This document shows positions 38,991-51,400 of a DNA stretch of 64,000 nucleotides, in pieces. Location: the NCBI GenBank assembly GCA_013396755.1, contig VWZF01002942.1, positions 816,119 through 880,118 on the forward strand, written 5' to 3'. This DNA comes from Sclerurus mexicanus (taxonomy: Eukaryota; Chordata; Aves; Passeriformes; Furnariidae). Numbering within the stretch: position 1 is the stretch's first letter; every line of letters starts with the position of its first letter. Position numbers and translations under genes: made by a program. The notes below the pieces were generated by a model. It made no database searches. It was given only the letters and a program-made list of their open reading frames with translations, and was not told the DNA's origin.

Positions 38991-41900
38991 AAGTTTAAAT
39001 AATTTCTTCAGTGCTTGATTGCACTTTAATGTTAAGAAATTATTTTTTAATCTTTTTTGAAATAATAATGATTTAGACATTTTAGCATCTCCATAAGGGT
39101 TTTATTTCTGTGCACTTTGCAGCTTTAAATTCCAAGATCTAGTACTTTCATGTTTGAAGTTTATTTGTGCAGCTTTTTACGTACTGAGTACCATCTCATG
39201 AAATCGTTTTACTGGAATGTACTTGGATTTTAACATTCTAAGTAGATGAATTCTGGAAGTCTGATAGCAAAATTAAATTGTGGGAGTTCTGCTTGTTTTC
39301 TTTTCTTTTTCTTTTTTTCAGAGCAGCATAGCAGAAGACAAGAACTCATTACCAAACCTCAGCATTATCAGTACTGTATTTTGAAATGCAGATCTAATGT
39401 TCTTCTCTGCAGCAGTGGGTATAAAGGTGTAATTGCACCAGGGTCTTTAGCAGGTTAAAGCTCCTCAATTTTCAGCCTTAATATTCCCAGGATACTTGCT
39501 GTGATAGAGGCAGAGAAGACCACCTGCTTGCCAAGGCAAGGCAACTCTCTTCCTGTCCTTCTTTGTTCCTCATGCCTCACTCCCTCTGTGACCTATGTAG
39601 AGAACAAGGATATGCCTGTCTAACTCAAGGGGCTGCCTCTGAAATGTTATATGACCACACTTCTCAGTTTGAGGACATCATAGAAGTCCTAAAAGGTGGT
39701 GCTCTCTGACAAAATTTGTTGATGGTGCTCCTTACCCTGCTGTACCCACCTATATGGTATCTGTGCATTTTCCTAGGGTATGAGTGTTTTGGGCTCTACT
39801 TTCTGTTCCCACATGAGGCTTTCAAATCCATAAGTCCCAGAAGTGTCTTAACCAATGGCCTAAGGAGTGGGAGGCAGCTGTTGTTCTCTGTCACCCAGTG
39901 AATATGGGAATAATCCATGGAAAGCAGAAGGCTTTGAACAGGAGTGGTGGGTATTGGTTAGCTGGTACTAGGGTTGCCTTAGTGCATTTCTAGCCTTACC
40001 TTACCTCTTGTCAGTCATCTTGTGCAGCTGGTACCAGTCTCATGATGCTGCGAGAAGGAGAACCTGCCTTTGGCCATCTTACTGTTTCATCTGATGAAGC
40101 TAAAATGATAACAGATCAAGAGTGAGATCCAGCACTAAGAAGAGAGAAATCAAAACACCTTTTAGCTAAGTCCTTGACATGTCAGTACCCATTTTATTTT
40201 CAGATAGGGCACAATTTCATGTACTATTAACATATCAATAATTATTAAGACAGTGAATACATAATCACTGTCAAATGACAACAGCGGTCCATGTCATAAG
40301 CAGGTTACAGAACTAGGTTCTGAATTTCATAACCACAACAACCAAATTCCTTCTCTCTGTTCCATTGCTGTTACAGCAAACGTGTCACAGAGCATGAAGC
40401 AACATGTTTTTGATGGATGCTGCATCGCTATCTTCCCAATCTTCCCATCATGTGCTAAGAACAGGTGCATTGCAAAATGTAATAATCTTTCTCTGTTTCT
40501 GGTATTTGCCTGGCCTAGATGGATGGGCAGGGGATTTTTTCAGTGAATTAACCATGCTGTTCTGAGAATGTATTAAAAGGCAATCTGTTCTCCTGGATAA
40601 GTTTAAGTGGGGCATATTGTTAGTAAACCCAATGCTGCCATTCTTGGATATCTACAAGTCTCATGAACATGAGTAACAAGTTTAAGCATAACTCTGTGGT
40701 CGAAGTTGTCTACTTGGATTAAACCTTTTTTTTTTTTAAACACTACATTTGGTGCTAAAATTTGATACTGAAAACCTGTAATTAACAACAATAAATTTAA
40801 TAAAATTAGATTTAATGCCAAATTTATGGTGTATATTTTCCATCATAGAGATGGTTGCTCTTTGGGAACAGTGCTCTGTGGTCCTTAAATATACTGAATC
40901 TCTTAATTACTTTTTCATCCTAGATACAGAGAGAAGTACCTCCCTGTGTATCCTTATATTTGCTATCTTGGTACAGTATTTTGGAAATGGAGAGGACAGA
41001 TTACCAAAGCAATTTGCTTATGTAGCCGGTACTTTTCTAAGTGTGCTTATCTGACTGCATATTGAAAAGCTGGTATAATTTTGGTACCCTTGAGTGGAGA
41101 TAAAAAGATGGAGGCTTTGAAGGTCTTGGTACCATCACGCAAGAGACCTATCAAAAATATCTGCAGAGATCATCTTTAGAAAAGAGAAGGAAGTTAGGTT
41201 ATTTTCTCACTTTTGACCATTCTACAATTCATCCATGCCTATGTTCTCTTGCTGCTAATAGGATTACTCATACAAGTAACACAATAGCACTTTAGCCTTA
41301 AGCAGTTGGCCTCCACACTGATATACAAGTGAGCATGTCAGCTGGTGCTTACCGTGATGCAGAGAACAAATTAACCAAGAACTGGACTGGCTCTGTTAGA
41401 AGTCATAGATAACTGAAATCTATTTTAATCGTTTCTGTCACAGGAAAGTATTTTCTAAATGTGTTATGTCAAAACATCCCAAGAAGTGACATGTAATCCA
41501 AGGCACATTTTATTCTTGATTACATTTGCAAATTCAATCTCAGTTCTTTCAAGGCATTTTGAATTTAAAGTAATATTGTTAAATGGTTGTGTTCTTGATA
41601 CTTAACTAAAGCAGTGGCACAGGAATATTCAATAAAGGAATTCAGTACAATAATTCATTTATTCACTGAATACCTTGTCTTAACAACTGACAATTTTTAC
41701 AGATCTGATACCTCTCCAGAGATTTAGTCATTCTCCAAAATGCAACAGCAAGAGATGAGATGATAAAAAAAATATAGCACTTTTCATATTCAAATAAATA
41801 TCCAACATAATATATGGATGATTTTCACCAGCTACATCACAAGACCTTTCAATGTTTGCTCTCTGCTTATGAAGCCTCTATTTCTTTATAAGCCAATGAG

Positions 41901-44900
41901 ACCCAATGTCTCTACAATGTCAGATCCTGGTAAAACTTTGCAGGGAAACAAATCCCATACATTTAGTTTTCTAAAGCTACAGTGGTGTTTCTCCCACTGA
42001 CTCAGCATGAGTGCTTCTGTTGTGTCAACAATTTTCAGCATTTCATATTTCAGTGCAAAATAACTTGTTTGACATTTTGGCTAGTTCTAAGCCCAGAATT
42101 TCTGTGCTTGAAGAGTAGCTAGAGTGTGGGGGACAGTACATGAATGTGTTACTGTAACATTCCAGTAGGAAAATTCTTGGGCCAAATGATGGACATAGAG
42201 TATGGTATAGCTGTTTGTTCTTAAACATACACATCTTGTCAGAAATTTGTGCTCCGCCCATGATGTTTTTCCACTGAAGACAGATGTATTTAGAAGACAA
42301 GTATGCATGTGAATGGCAAGACAGTTTGTAATAACTGTGTGAATAAAGAGGGAAAATGACAATCACCAATTTTAGACTATTTTATTTATACCAAGCAGTA
42401 GATGCTTCTAGTGTTAATGAAACTCTTTAGAGTATGAGAACAGTGAAATCTTGTCCAAGATAAATTCTTTGTTCATTTTATATCTTTTGTACCTGTAGTT
42501 TGGACTTAATAGACCGAAGTGAAGATATGTATGAGGAGGGTATGTCAGGAAAAAGTGAATGCAAAGCAGTGATGTGAATAGTGTGAATGGAAAACTGAAG
42601 AGGAAAAAGTAATGGTCTAATTAAATGTTGGTGAAAGATTTTCTACTCATCTGTGATGAAAAGTGGTATTAAAATATCTGGTCCTCATAGAGATCTACCT
42701 TAATACAGGAGTTCTGTAAAATTTATTGTCTTCATCAACACCTCAAAGTTTGCACCTCAAAGAGTTTAAATCTACATCTGGCCATCACCTAAATAATGTA
42801 CTTTGACACAAAGCATTGCTTGTGTTGCTGCTAGTTACAAAATTTTGTTTACAAAGACAAACCTCACTTAAACAGGTGATAAAGACATAATGATCAAGAA
42901 CCCAACTTTTGAACTGCTAACCCGTTCAATAATGCATGTAAAGTATACTTTAAAAAAAAGGAATGCCAGTTATGTTTGCAAGTGGCTTCAGATTAACAAG
43001 GGCACATATAATCCAGAGTACTGTTTAAAGGTCAGTGAAAAGTTTAAAGGTTAAACCCTGCTACCTCTTTTTTCACTTTGGACTCCAAGGGTTTCAAAAA
43101 GAAAGACTGTTTCTACTCTCAGCTACACTAGTGTGAATTTAAGATTCGTAAGTGCTTGGTCTTAGTTGAATTGATGTGGATTTACAGCAGAAGGACTTCC
43201 ATCTCTGGTCCTATACTGCTGCTTTGCTGCTTGGTTGAAAGAGCAGGTTTTGTTCAGCTGACATATGTCTCCATGAAAATTTGTCCATGGATTTTTCAGA
43301 GCAGAGAAGTTAAACAAAATACTCTGAATACACTGTAGAGGTTGAAAATAAGTGTATTGGGAAAGGTGAATTTCCATATTAAATAATCTCTTTTTTTATG
43401 CTCATTATCTCACAGCAAGAATAATATTCATCCATCAGCAATTCTACAGCATTTTTAAATACAGTGCAAATGTTTGTTAACAGCAAAATCATCATATCCC
43501 TGGTTCTATAAAAACCAACAGAAGCCACACAACTGAAAAGAAGAATGTCTTATCTCAAATGAGGTTTCCAAGGGAGATAATCTGAGGAAATATATAACAA
43601 CACTGATTCTTGGGCAACTTCATGTTTTCTTTTCTACTTGTTTTTCTACGATTAGCAGTAATAAAACCATACTATTTAGCAAAAGCTTTAAAAAATGTCA
43701 GCTAATAAACAAGAACATCTTTTCATCCTGGAGAAATCCTTCAAGTCTTCCTCTTGGACTCTCCACTTACATTCCCTGAGGACAGAAAATCTTCCAGGGG
43801 CTGGAAAGGTTCAGGGTCACTCCTGTTACAAATTGCAAACACAATACACTTGAGCTCTGGGGCGCTGTCTTCAGGTCCTCTCTGCCAGCCACGCTACCCA
43901 CCAAAAGTCCATTCGCAATTGTTCTGTCCCAGCTAGGACCCTGGGCAGTCACTAGTGGAGAAAGCTGCTTGAAGAAAATGTACAGAGTTTCGGGATAAAT
44001 ATATAGAAAGATTACGAACCACTACAAATTCTCTTTGGGCATCTTCCCAGAATGTTTTCCGGAGAGACAGCTGGGTTCACAGCAGCAAGGAACCTCGAAG
44101 GATCCCCTAACTCCCCCTTCATCTTAGAGACTTTGCAATTGCCTGTTCTCCTCCTGTGTCCTCACAATCATCTTCCTCAGCTCCTCTTGTTTTATATCCC
44201 ATCTCTGTGTTGTCTCTTCAAGTGTCCCCTCAGAATCTCCACTGCTCCCCAAAGCTTCTGCTCCAGTTTGTACCACACTATCCTAACACTTTCCCATGCC
44301 TCAACAGTACCAGTCTATGGGCAGTCACCTCATGGTTCCCTGTCTGATTTTCAAACTACATAGCACTATGGAGAGACTTTTTATAAGTCAGTAATTTTTA
44401 AGCTTTTTACTTTTTCTTTTGAAACTCTCTGAAGGAACTAGACAAGTTTAAGGCACTTCTTCATGCAGAAGGAAAGACGAAGTGTTGCATAAAGACAGAA
44501 ATGAGAAAGGAAGCCTTTTTATAATACATTCAAATAGTCCTGAAAAAATACAGTATGGTTTTAAAAATGACAACTGGTTTTATGACACACCTTACAAGTT
44601 GTGGCTTGAAAATCTCCAAGACTTTTCCTTCCCTCGATCACATATCTGTAAAAGTGCTTCCAGCAAGAAGACTTACTGATGTGACCTTGTGGGATTTATT
44701 TTCCTTTTCAACCATTGTAAACATTCATACAAATAAATTCAATTGTTTGAAATAGAAATTGCTTAGAAATATTCAGCAGCTTGAATAGAAAATGGATCCA
44801 CAAGAATGAGAACTTGGGCTATGTATATTCATTTCAAAAGTCAAGGAAATATTGAAGGAAAACACTTCTGCATCTTCCACTGGAATTACTGAATATATTT

Positions 44901-45979
44901 GATTAAACATATAAACTTCACTTTGCTATTCAAGTTCACCAAGCATGTTTGGAATAACAATTATTTTATTAACATACTGACATGATCTAGTCAAACAAAA
45001 TTAAATGTGTTTTGGGGAAATAAAATGTAAGGCCTTATTTAAGTATCTTTGCTTTTCTAAAACAATTGAGAGACAGATTTCTGCAGAAGCAAAATGATAT
45101 TCCTACAAAAACTGTAAATTAAAATCAGTACTCTCAGCCTTTTCATCAGCATCTTTTTCCTCAGGAGTATGGACCAGCTGTCCTCAAAGAGATATTTTAG
45201 TTTCAGAAAGCTCCTGGGAAAAATATACAAAATAAATTGTTATGCTGTTTATAAAATACAAGTTGTCTCTAGTCTTTTCCTACTAATTAGTATAAGGCCA
45301 GAAGAAAAGAAAAAATAAATTGCTTTAAGAATGAAAATCCTTAAAGGGTCTTAGAGACTTAGGAAGCATCTGAAAGGAAAAATTTAATTTTTAAGTCAGG
45401 CATCACATTCTGACTATGACATTGGCTTAACAACCTGTACAGACTCAGATGTACCAACTTATGCCAGGTTTTCCAAACTGTAAAACTTGAGTGATATCTC
45501 TTACCTTGTTCAAAGCAACTGACACGCTTTAGTTTGAAAAATACCTGGGTTTTCCTGTTCTCTTTGCCTGCTTTGGCACAAAAGGGTGTCTGCCTTTTTA
45601 GCATTCTACTGTGACATCCTTGTTACCTGTTACCTCAAAGTTTTTTATGGTGCCATATATGTATGTGATGCCTTGTAAGGAGTAAGGTTCAAAACTCGTG
45701 AACTTGTGCACCAATGCGTAAATCTACATGCAAGAATAATCTGGTTAATGAAAAGATGGCCAGGGGAAAGCATAGACTGTCTGTAAGCTCAGGATGTGAG
45801 AGGTAGCTGTGGCTGGCACTAAGAAGACCTAAAACTGCCACTGACCCATTGCATCATCCTAAGGAAGCCATTTCACCTTTCTGTTGTGCTTTTCTGCTCA
45901 GCCTTCATCTCTCCAACCTGCCAGCCCTTCACAGCAAGATCTGTCTCTTATGACATGTGTCTCACAGTAGGAGCTCAGC
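38991..45979. other. AT-rich non-coding DNA
   Basis: No gene is recognised. A somewhat GC-richer stretch at 43740-44340 has mixed CT-rich sequence but no domain or repeat signature I can name. A 10-base duplication agctggtacc-like word occurs near 39960 and 40027. Confidence 0.5.
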
Positions 45980-46065
45980 TGGGGTTTCCAAATTAGAGCT
46001 GATTGGGAATTTTTCAATGAAATGAATTTTCATTCGAAAGTGCAGCTCAGTTTCAGTGCAGTTCT
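45980..46065. repeat. Possible ancient reptile/bird MITE-like relic
   Basis: Read on the minus strand, the text AAATTCATTTCATTGAAAAA followed by CAATCAGCTCTAATTT resembles the 'TTCATTTCAATGAAAATTT ... CCAGCTCTA' pattern of an old interspersed repeat common in turtles, crocodilians and birds. Identity is from memory and no family name is given. Confidence 0.3.
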
Positions 46066-48325
46066 GGGGATGTTCACCTGATATGTGAGGAAGCAAATTC
46101 AGATAATGACTCTCAAGAATGCACTGTTGTAGGAAGTAGATCAGCTCTAGCAGGAACTGTGGAGTGCACATTGCCCTAGGATAACTATTAGGCTGTGGGT
46201 GAATTGACACAATTATCTATATTTAGAGAGACAGCAGGTCAGGAATTTGAACCTGAGCATGCTAGGGGAGATCACATGCTCTTTTGTTGTTGTATGTGTT
46301 TGTTTGTTTGTTTGTTTGTTTGTTTGTATAAAAACAAACCTTCAAGAAGCACTTATGTTTGCTACAAGAAAGAACTGGAGCATCAGTGGAATGCTGGGAA
46401 GTTTCATGGGTAAGTTTGCTCAGTCTCACTCTGTTCTGCCCTGAACCCTGCCAGCTGGTAACAATGAGATCTAACATATTTTAGCTTGTAAAATACTTTC
46501 AGGCTGAAGGAGACAACTTCAAAATAAATTGTGAGCAAATATTTGAGGACCGTTAATGACAAAAAGAAAGAAAATTTATTTAAAAAAATAATTCCAAAGA
46601 GAAATAAAAAGGCCATTTGGTGAGTAGTAAAAACAAGTGGTCCACAACATGAGGAAGGAGACCACAGTAAGCAAGTGTGGGCGAAGGGAATAATCAGATC
46701 AGTAAACCAAAGGGAAGAGTAAAAAGGTTCAGTGAAGACAACAGGAAATTAAAGCATGGAATTAGGGGGAAAGTGGTATAAGGCTATAGTAAGGTTTGAT
46801 GTGCCATAATGAGAGAAAGGAAATAACCAGGAACTTCCAAAAGTGATACCATTGCAGCTTTTAGAGCATTTACTTAATAGCTTCTGAGTATTAATTCTGG
46901 TGAAATACACTAAAGAGAGCAACAGCTGAGAAAGGGTTTAGTTTCATTAAAAAAGTTCTGTAGTTATGAAGCAGATCCCCACTATATACCAGTATAAGAT
47001 GCTACCTGTGTGAAACAATGCAGCAGTACCAAAAGGCAGTGCCATTTTGTGAAGGCAAAGATGTCTTTTCTCCCTTTTCTAGCCCCACTTCAGCTCGCTC
47101 CTCTTATTGCCAGCCAGGTTAAAATACCCTGTGTTTGCAATCCAGAGAGCGGCTGAATCATATTCAATTCACATGGTCTCTTTGCAGATGAGTATGATTG
47201 CACTACCCATGTGGCATCTCCAAAGGGTATGCAAAATGTCATTTGCTGAAATGGCAAATCTGTAAGCATGTCTCCATGGGACATTTTGTACAAAAGTTGC
47301 AAATATCAGGAGTATCATATCACTTTGGCTGGAGATTTGTACTGGACCATACACTATTCTCTCTCTAGCTTCACTCTACCAAACACCAATTCTGTGCGCA
47401 TGGCTGTGAACATGGAGTGAGGGTTCAGGCTCCAGTGTGACTGCAATCAGGACACAGTCTGCTGCCTGCCATTGATATTGCCACTGCGCTCACCTTTGAG
47501 GAAAATTAAGTCCTTAAGCTTAAGATCACTCCATGAGTTTCCATTCTTTAATTGTTCACTTTAGATTCAGCCAGAAGCAATCATTTTTCCAACTTGCAGA
47601 ACGATATTCCAGAAGAACATATGGAAAAACAAGTAAAATCCTGGAAGAAACCTCAATAAAAATATTGCACTGTCAGTACAGATTACTACCAAAACCACTA
47701 GATTAGGCTGCTTCACAATGAAGAGAGTAACTATTCCAGTGCAGGGTGATGACTTGTACTGTTTCCTCAGAAACAAACAAATAAAAAAAAAAATCTCCTT
47801 TTTAATTATATGGCTTAAAAAGCCCCAACAAACTAAGAAGTTTTTTTGGTGAAAAAGGTTTGCCCGTGAACTTTCTGCTTCATAAATTCAGATTAAAAAG
47901 AGAAAAATTTGAGACAAACAAGCACTGGCCTGCGAGTGAGAGTTAAGCAAACATGTAGATGAATTCGGAGATGTGGCCCTGTGACAGGAAAATACCCAGG
48001 GTAATAAATGTTTACAGAAGTAAGTTCTGTGGATTTTCAGGCAGGGGAATAGCAGTGGTTACCTCCTGCTGAAATATCATAGCCGCAATGAAGTGGCAAA
48101 GACGACAACTGACATGTCAGAGGCACATAAATCTATCCTTACAGGCTGACAACTTGGTATGATTGCTCTCCAAAGATAACTTTATAACTTGCTGAAGTGT
48201 GACTTAAGGATGCCCTGGAGCAGCACTAACCTGTGTACCTTTCTTGTGGGTAACTTTTTATAAGCTATAGCTTTAGTTAATAGCTTATGCAATTTTTCAT
48301 TTGACCTACGGGTGTCCCATGTGGG
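46066..48325. other. AT-rich non-coding DNA
   Basis: No gene is recognised. A (GTTT)n run is listed separately. The 45 kb to 48 kb stretch has no CpG island and no clear repeat apart from those listed. Confidence 0.5.
46298..46327. repeat. (GTTT)n microsatellite
   Basis: Seven consecutive GTTT units and a partial one. The minus-strand frame across it reads as Thr-Asn-Lys-Gln repeats and the plus-strand frame as Cys-Leu-Phe-Val, both artefacts. Confidence 0.95.
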
Positions 48326-48420
48326 TGGGATTTTCAAAGACACTCAGGCCCAGATCCGCAAAGGGATTTACACAGAGATGATTGCACCTATAATAGGTAT
48401 CAGGGAGCAGAGCAGAGACT
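48326..48420. repeat. Possible ancient amniote repeat relic
   Basis: The text gattttcaaagacactcagg and gcccagatccgcaaaggga resembles the 'ATTTTCAAAG ... GCCCAGATCCTCAAAGG' pattern of old non-autonomous repeats in reptilian genomes. The call is from memory and the family is not named. Confidence 0.35.
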
Positions 48421-51400
48421 TGGACACAATTTGGCCAGTAATCTAGCACGGATACGGGAGAGGGTCTGCAACACCCTTGAATGTTCATCAAGAAATCTAC
48501 TCATGCTTATATGTGTGAAATTACTCTGGACTGTGGTTATGCCTTAGTTCTGTTCCTACTGAAATGGAGTAAAATCGGGCACCAGGAAAGTGCTTTTGAA
48601 AAAGTCAGTCTGAATATTTCTTTTCCTACTGTAATTTTGACCCTTTCTATAATATCTCTTAGAAAGAAGTACTTGAGTTTTATTATCAGGTAGACCACTT
48701 CAGCAGCAAATGTGTGCAGTTCATATTTCAGTGTTTTGTTTTTCAAGTGAACTATTATACATACACACAAGAATAAAAAGGATGATAAAAAGGACAATAA
48801 TACAATATCCATTTTGGTCCCAGTGATGTTAGCTGTGCTTAATCTGAAACAGTTGATAGTCTCTGCATGCAACTTGATATCTTTGAGTACATCCTCCCTT
48901 TTGATGCTGGCAAGGAGCAGGGGTGGTATCTTCACATATGTCAAACACTAGGATAAATTTTGTCCTCCATGGGAAACAAGCCACAACCAGCAGTGTATCT
49001 TATGAATAAGCCCTTAGGGAAGCTGCTTTATTTCCATTTTTCCCCCATCTTTTAACAAAGGCAAACCATCCCCTGTAGCATTTGGACACTCAAAAGACAG
49101 TTGCATTTGAAAGGCCATAAACAGTCAAACTAAATAAATAGCTGTGAAAAGCTGAACTCCTTGTGATGTCATAAAAAAAATAGGTGCCAGAACGGCAGCT
49201 ACCGCATGAAGACTCAATGTTAGTTTGCTTCCTCAGACACAGAGAGCTTTCCGCAAATATCTCTGAAGAAGTGCAGAGAGCAGGTTGATCTCGTCTCATG
49301 CCTGTAGAACAGGCAGCTATGTTTCTGAAAGATGGTGCAGCACCTAAACATTGCAGGCTAGGCTCTCAGAGCCATGTTCTGACCCCAATCAGTGGCTGAA
49401 TTTACACTCCGCTGAGTGGGGAGGAAGTGCCTTTGGAGCAGGAGAGGACCCTAAGGCTCTTTCGAGCTCCTCAGATGCTCATGCATAGTGGTAGCAGAAC
49501 ATACTCATCTGGCTTTCACTATGACAGGTAGTAAATGCAGCAAACCAAACTCAGGATAAACTTCTGAGGGCTGCAGATTGAACTGGAGAAAAGTCTGTGG
49601 CTGTCCTCTAGGAATAATGTTAGGGCAAAGCCTACAAATTTAAGAATTTCTAGATCCTAGCACAAAACCTCTTCTGACTTCCAGGGGAGTGTCTACTGAA
49701 GATAAATAGCAGTGCAAATGCCTTGAAGACATGATAAGACTTCATTTCAGAAACATTGTAAGTTTATTTCACTTGTACCTACACGACAAACAAAGCAGCT
49801 GTTGTAGTAGTATAGTTTAGCAATAAGAAAAAACCTGCTGGAAGAGGCAGTATCTTCTCTTAGACCAACCTTTTTAACTAATGGGAAAAAAGCTTGCAGA
49901 CACAAGTCCTCTTTAGTATAAAAAAACCTTCCTCCGGCTATTAGTATTAGTTATTCTAGAAAAAGAGGTTTCCTTTCCCTTAAACTTTGCCTCGGAAACA
50001 ATGTGAGGTCTTGAACTCTGCTCTAACCAAAATACTAGGTGATCTATACATGCAGAGTAAATAAGCATTGAAAATGTTAATTGGTAAAGCTGATGAACTC
50101 ATGACACTTCCTAAGAGTGATGTGATTTTAAAGTTAGTCAGAAAAGAGGTTTTTCCCCACTGGGCATATCTGGTAGGCATAGGGATTTAAAGTCACATCC
50201 TTGCACAAAGTCATCATGGCATATGTGAACACTTAAATCCTAAAAGTGATATGTGGGCCCTGTGGAATTGGTATGGTTCTAAGAGTGCATGGGCCTTGTA
50301 ATAATGTGTTTGTAATAAGGTAGAAGCTGGTATAGAGAATGGGAGAAGAGGAAAGTAGATTCTACCCTAAAGCACTTGCACCCTCGCTCTTGATAAGAAG
50401 CCAAGTATTTTGTGCTGCACAGCACTTCGAGATTTACAGTCTGTTGTCCTCACTTAGATGCAAGTAGCAGGAAAAAACCCACATAAAAATAATTTAGCCA
50501 CTTTCCACTTCATGGCATGAACTGACACGGTGATGTCATTGCTCAACATTAAAAAATGTAGTCTTTGTCAGATAAAACGCACCATTCACCATTTGCTGCA
50601 AAACACTTGTTGGTTCTAGCATCTCATTCTTTTTGCACTTTCTAGCTCTGGAATGAGAGGAAATCTGGGAATGATGCTTTAGGATCATAGAACAGAGAAG
50701 CAGGTTTCTTTTTAAAGCTCTTCTTTTCCAAGGAACTAAGATATTTCTTCTAAGTATTCATTGCAAATGCAGAGAAAACTAGGGAAAAGTGACTTTAAAG
50801 TATTGTCTGCAGTCAGATTTGGGATGAATGTTCTCAAAAAATGTTTTCTGTTACACTTATGTATTGTGGACTTGAGCATTATGTCCTAAAAGTTGGTCAG
50901 GAACTGCTAAAAAAGGAACAGAAATCTGAAAGCGGGATAGTCTCCTACACCTGTGAATCTAGGGCAGGTACATTGTATTTCTGAGTCTGCTTTAAAGTCT
51001 AAGTCAGTCATTCTTACCCTATTTTGGTACCTGTTCTAAAAGAAGGTACTAACACTATTTCCTCTCACCCATCCACTTCCAGTTAATGTTCACTTTAATC
51101 ACAGGTACCACCAGGGACTCTTTCCTGGTATGCAATATTACTTTGGCCAGCGAAGAGGGAACAGCATAAATATAGTCAGTGCTACAATGATAAGCAAATT
51201 CTTTAAAATAACATAAATCCCAGCATACATGCATGTTCATGCATAAGCAGTAGGCACATTCAGCCTTAGACTGAACAGAGGACATCAGGTAACGCAGCAC
51301 AAGTGCAGAAAGCAAGTATAAAATGAGCCTTGATCAAACAGTTTCGACTTCATTTATTTTTGTCCTGCTCTGACTGGTGTAACTTGTAATTAGTCTCTGC

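Noticed and set aside
48537..48944. A 135-codon minus-strand frame
   Set aside because: One or two frames of this length are expected by chance in 64 kb of AT-rich DNA read in six frames. No family, no coding signature.
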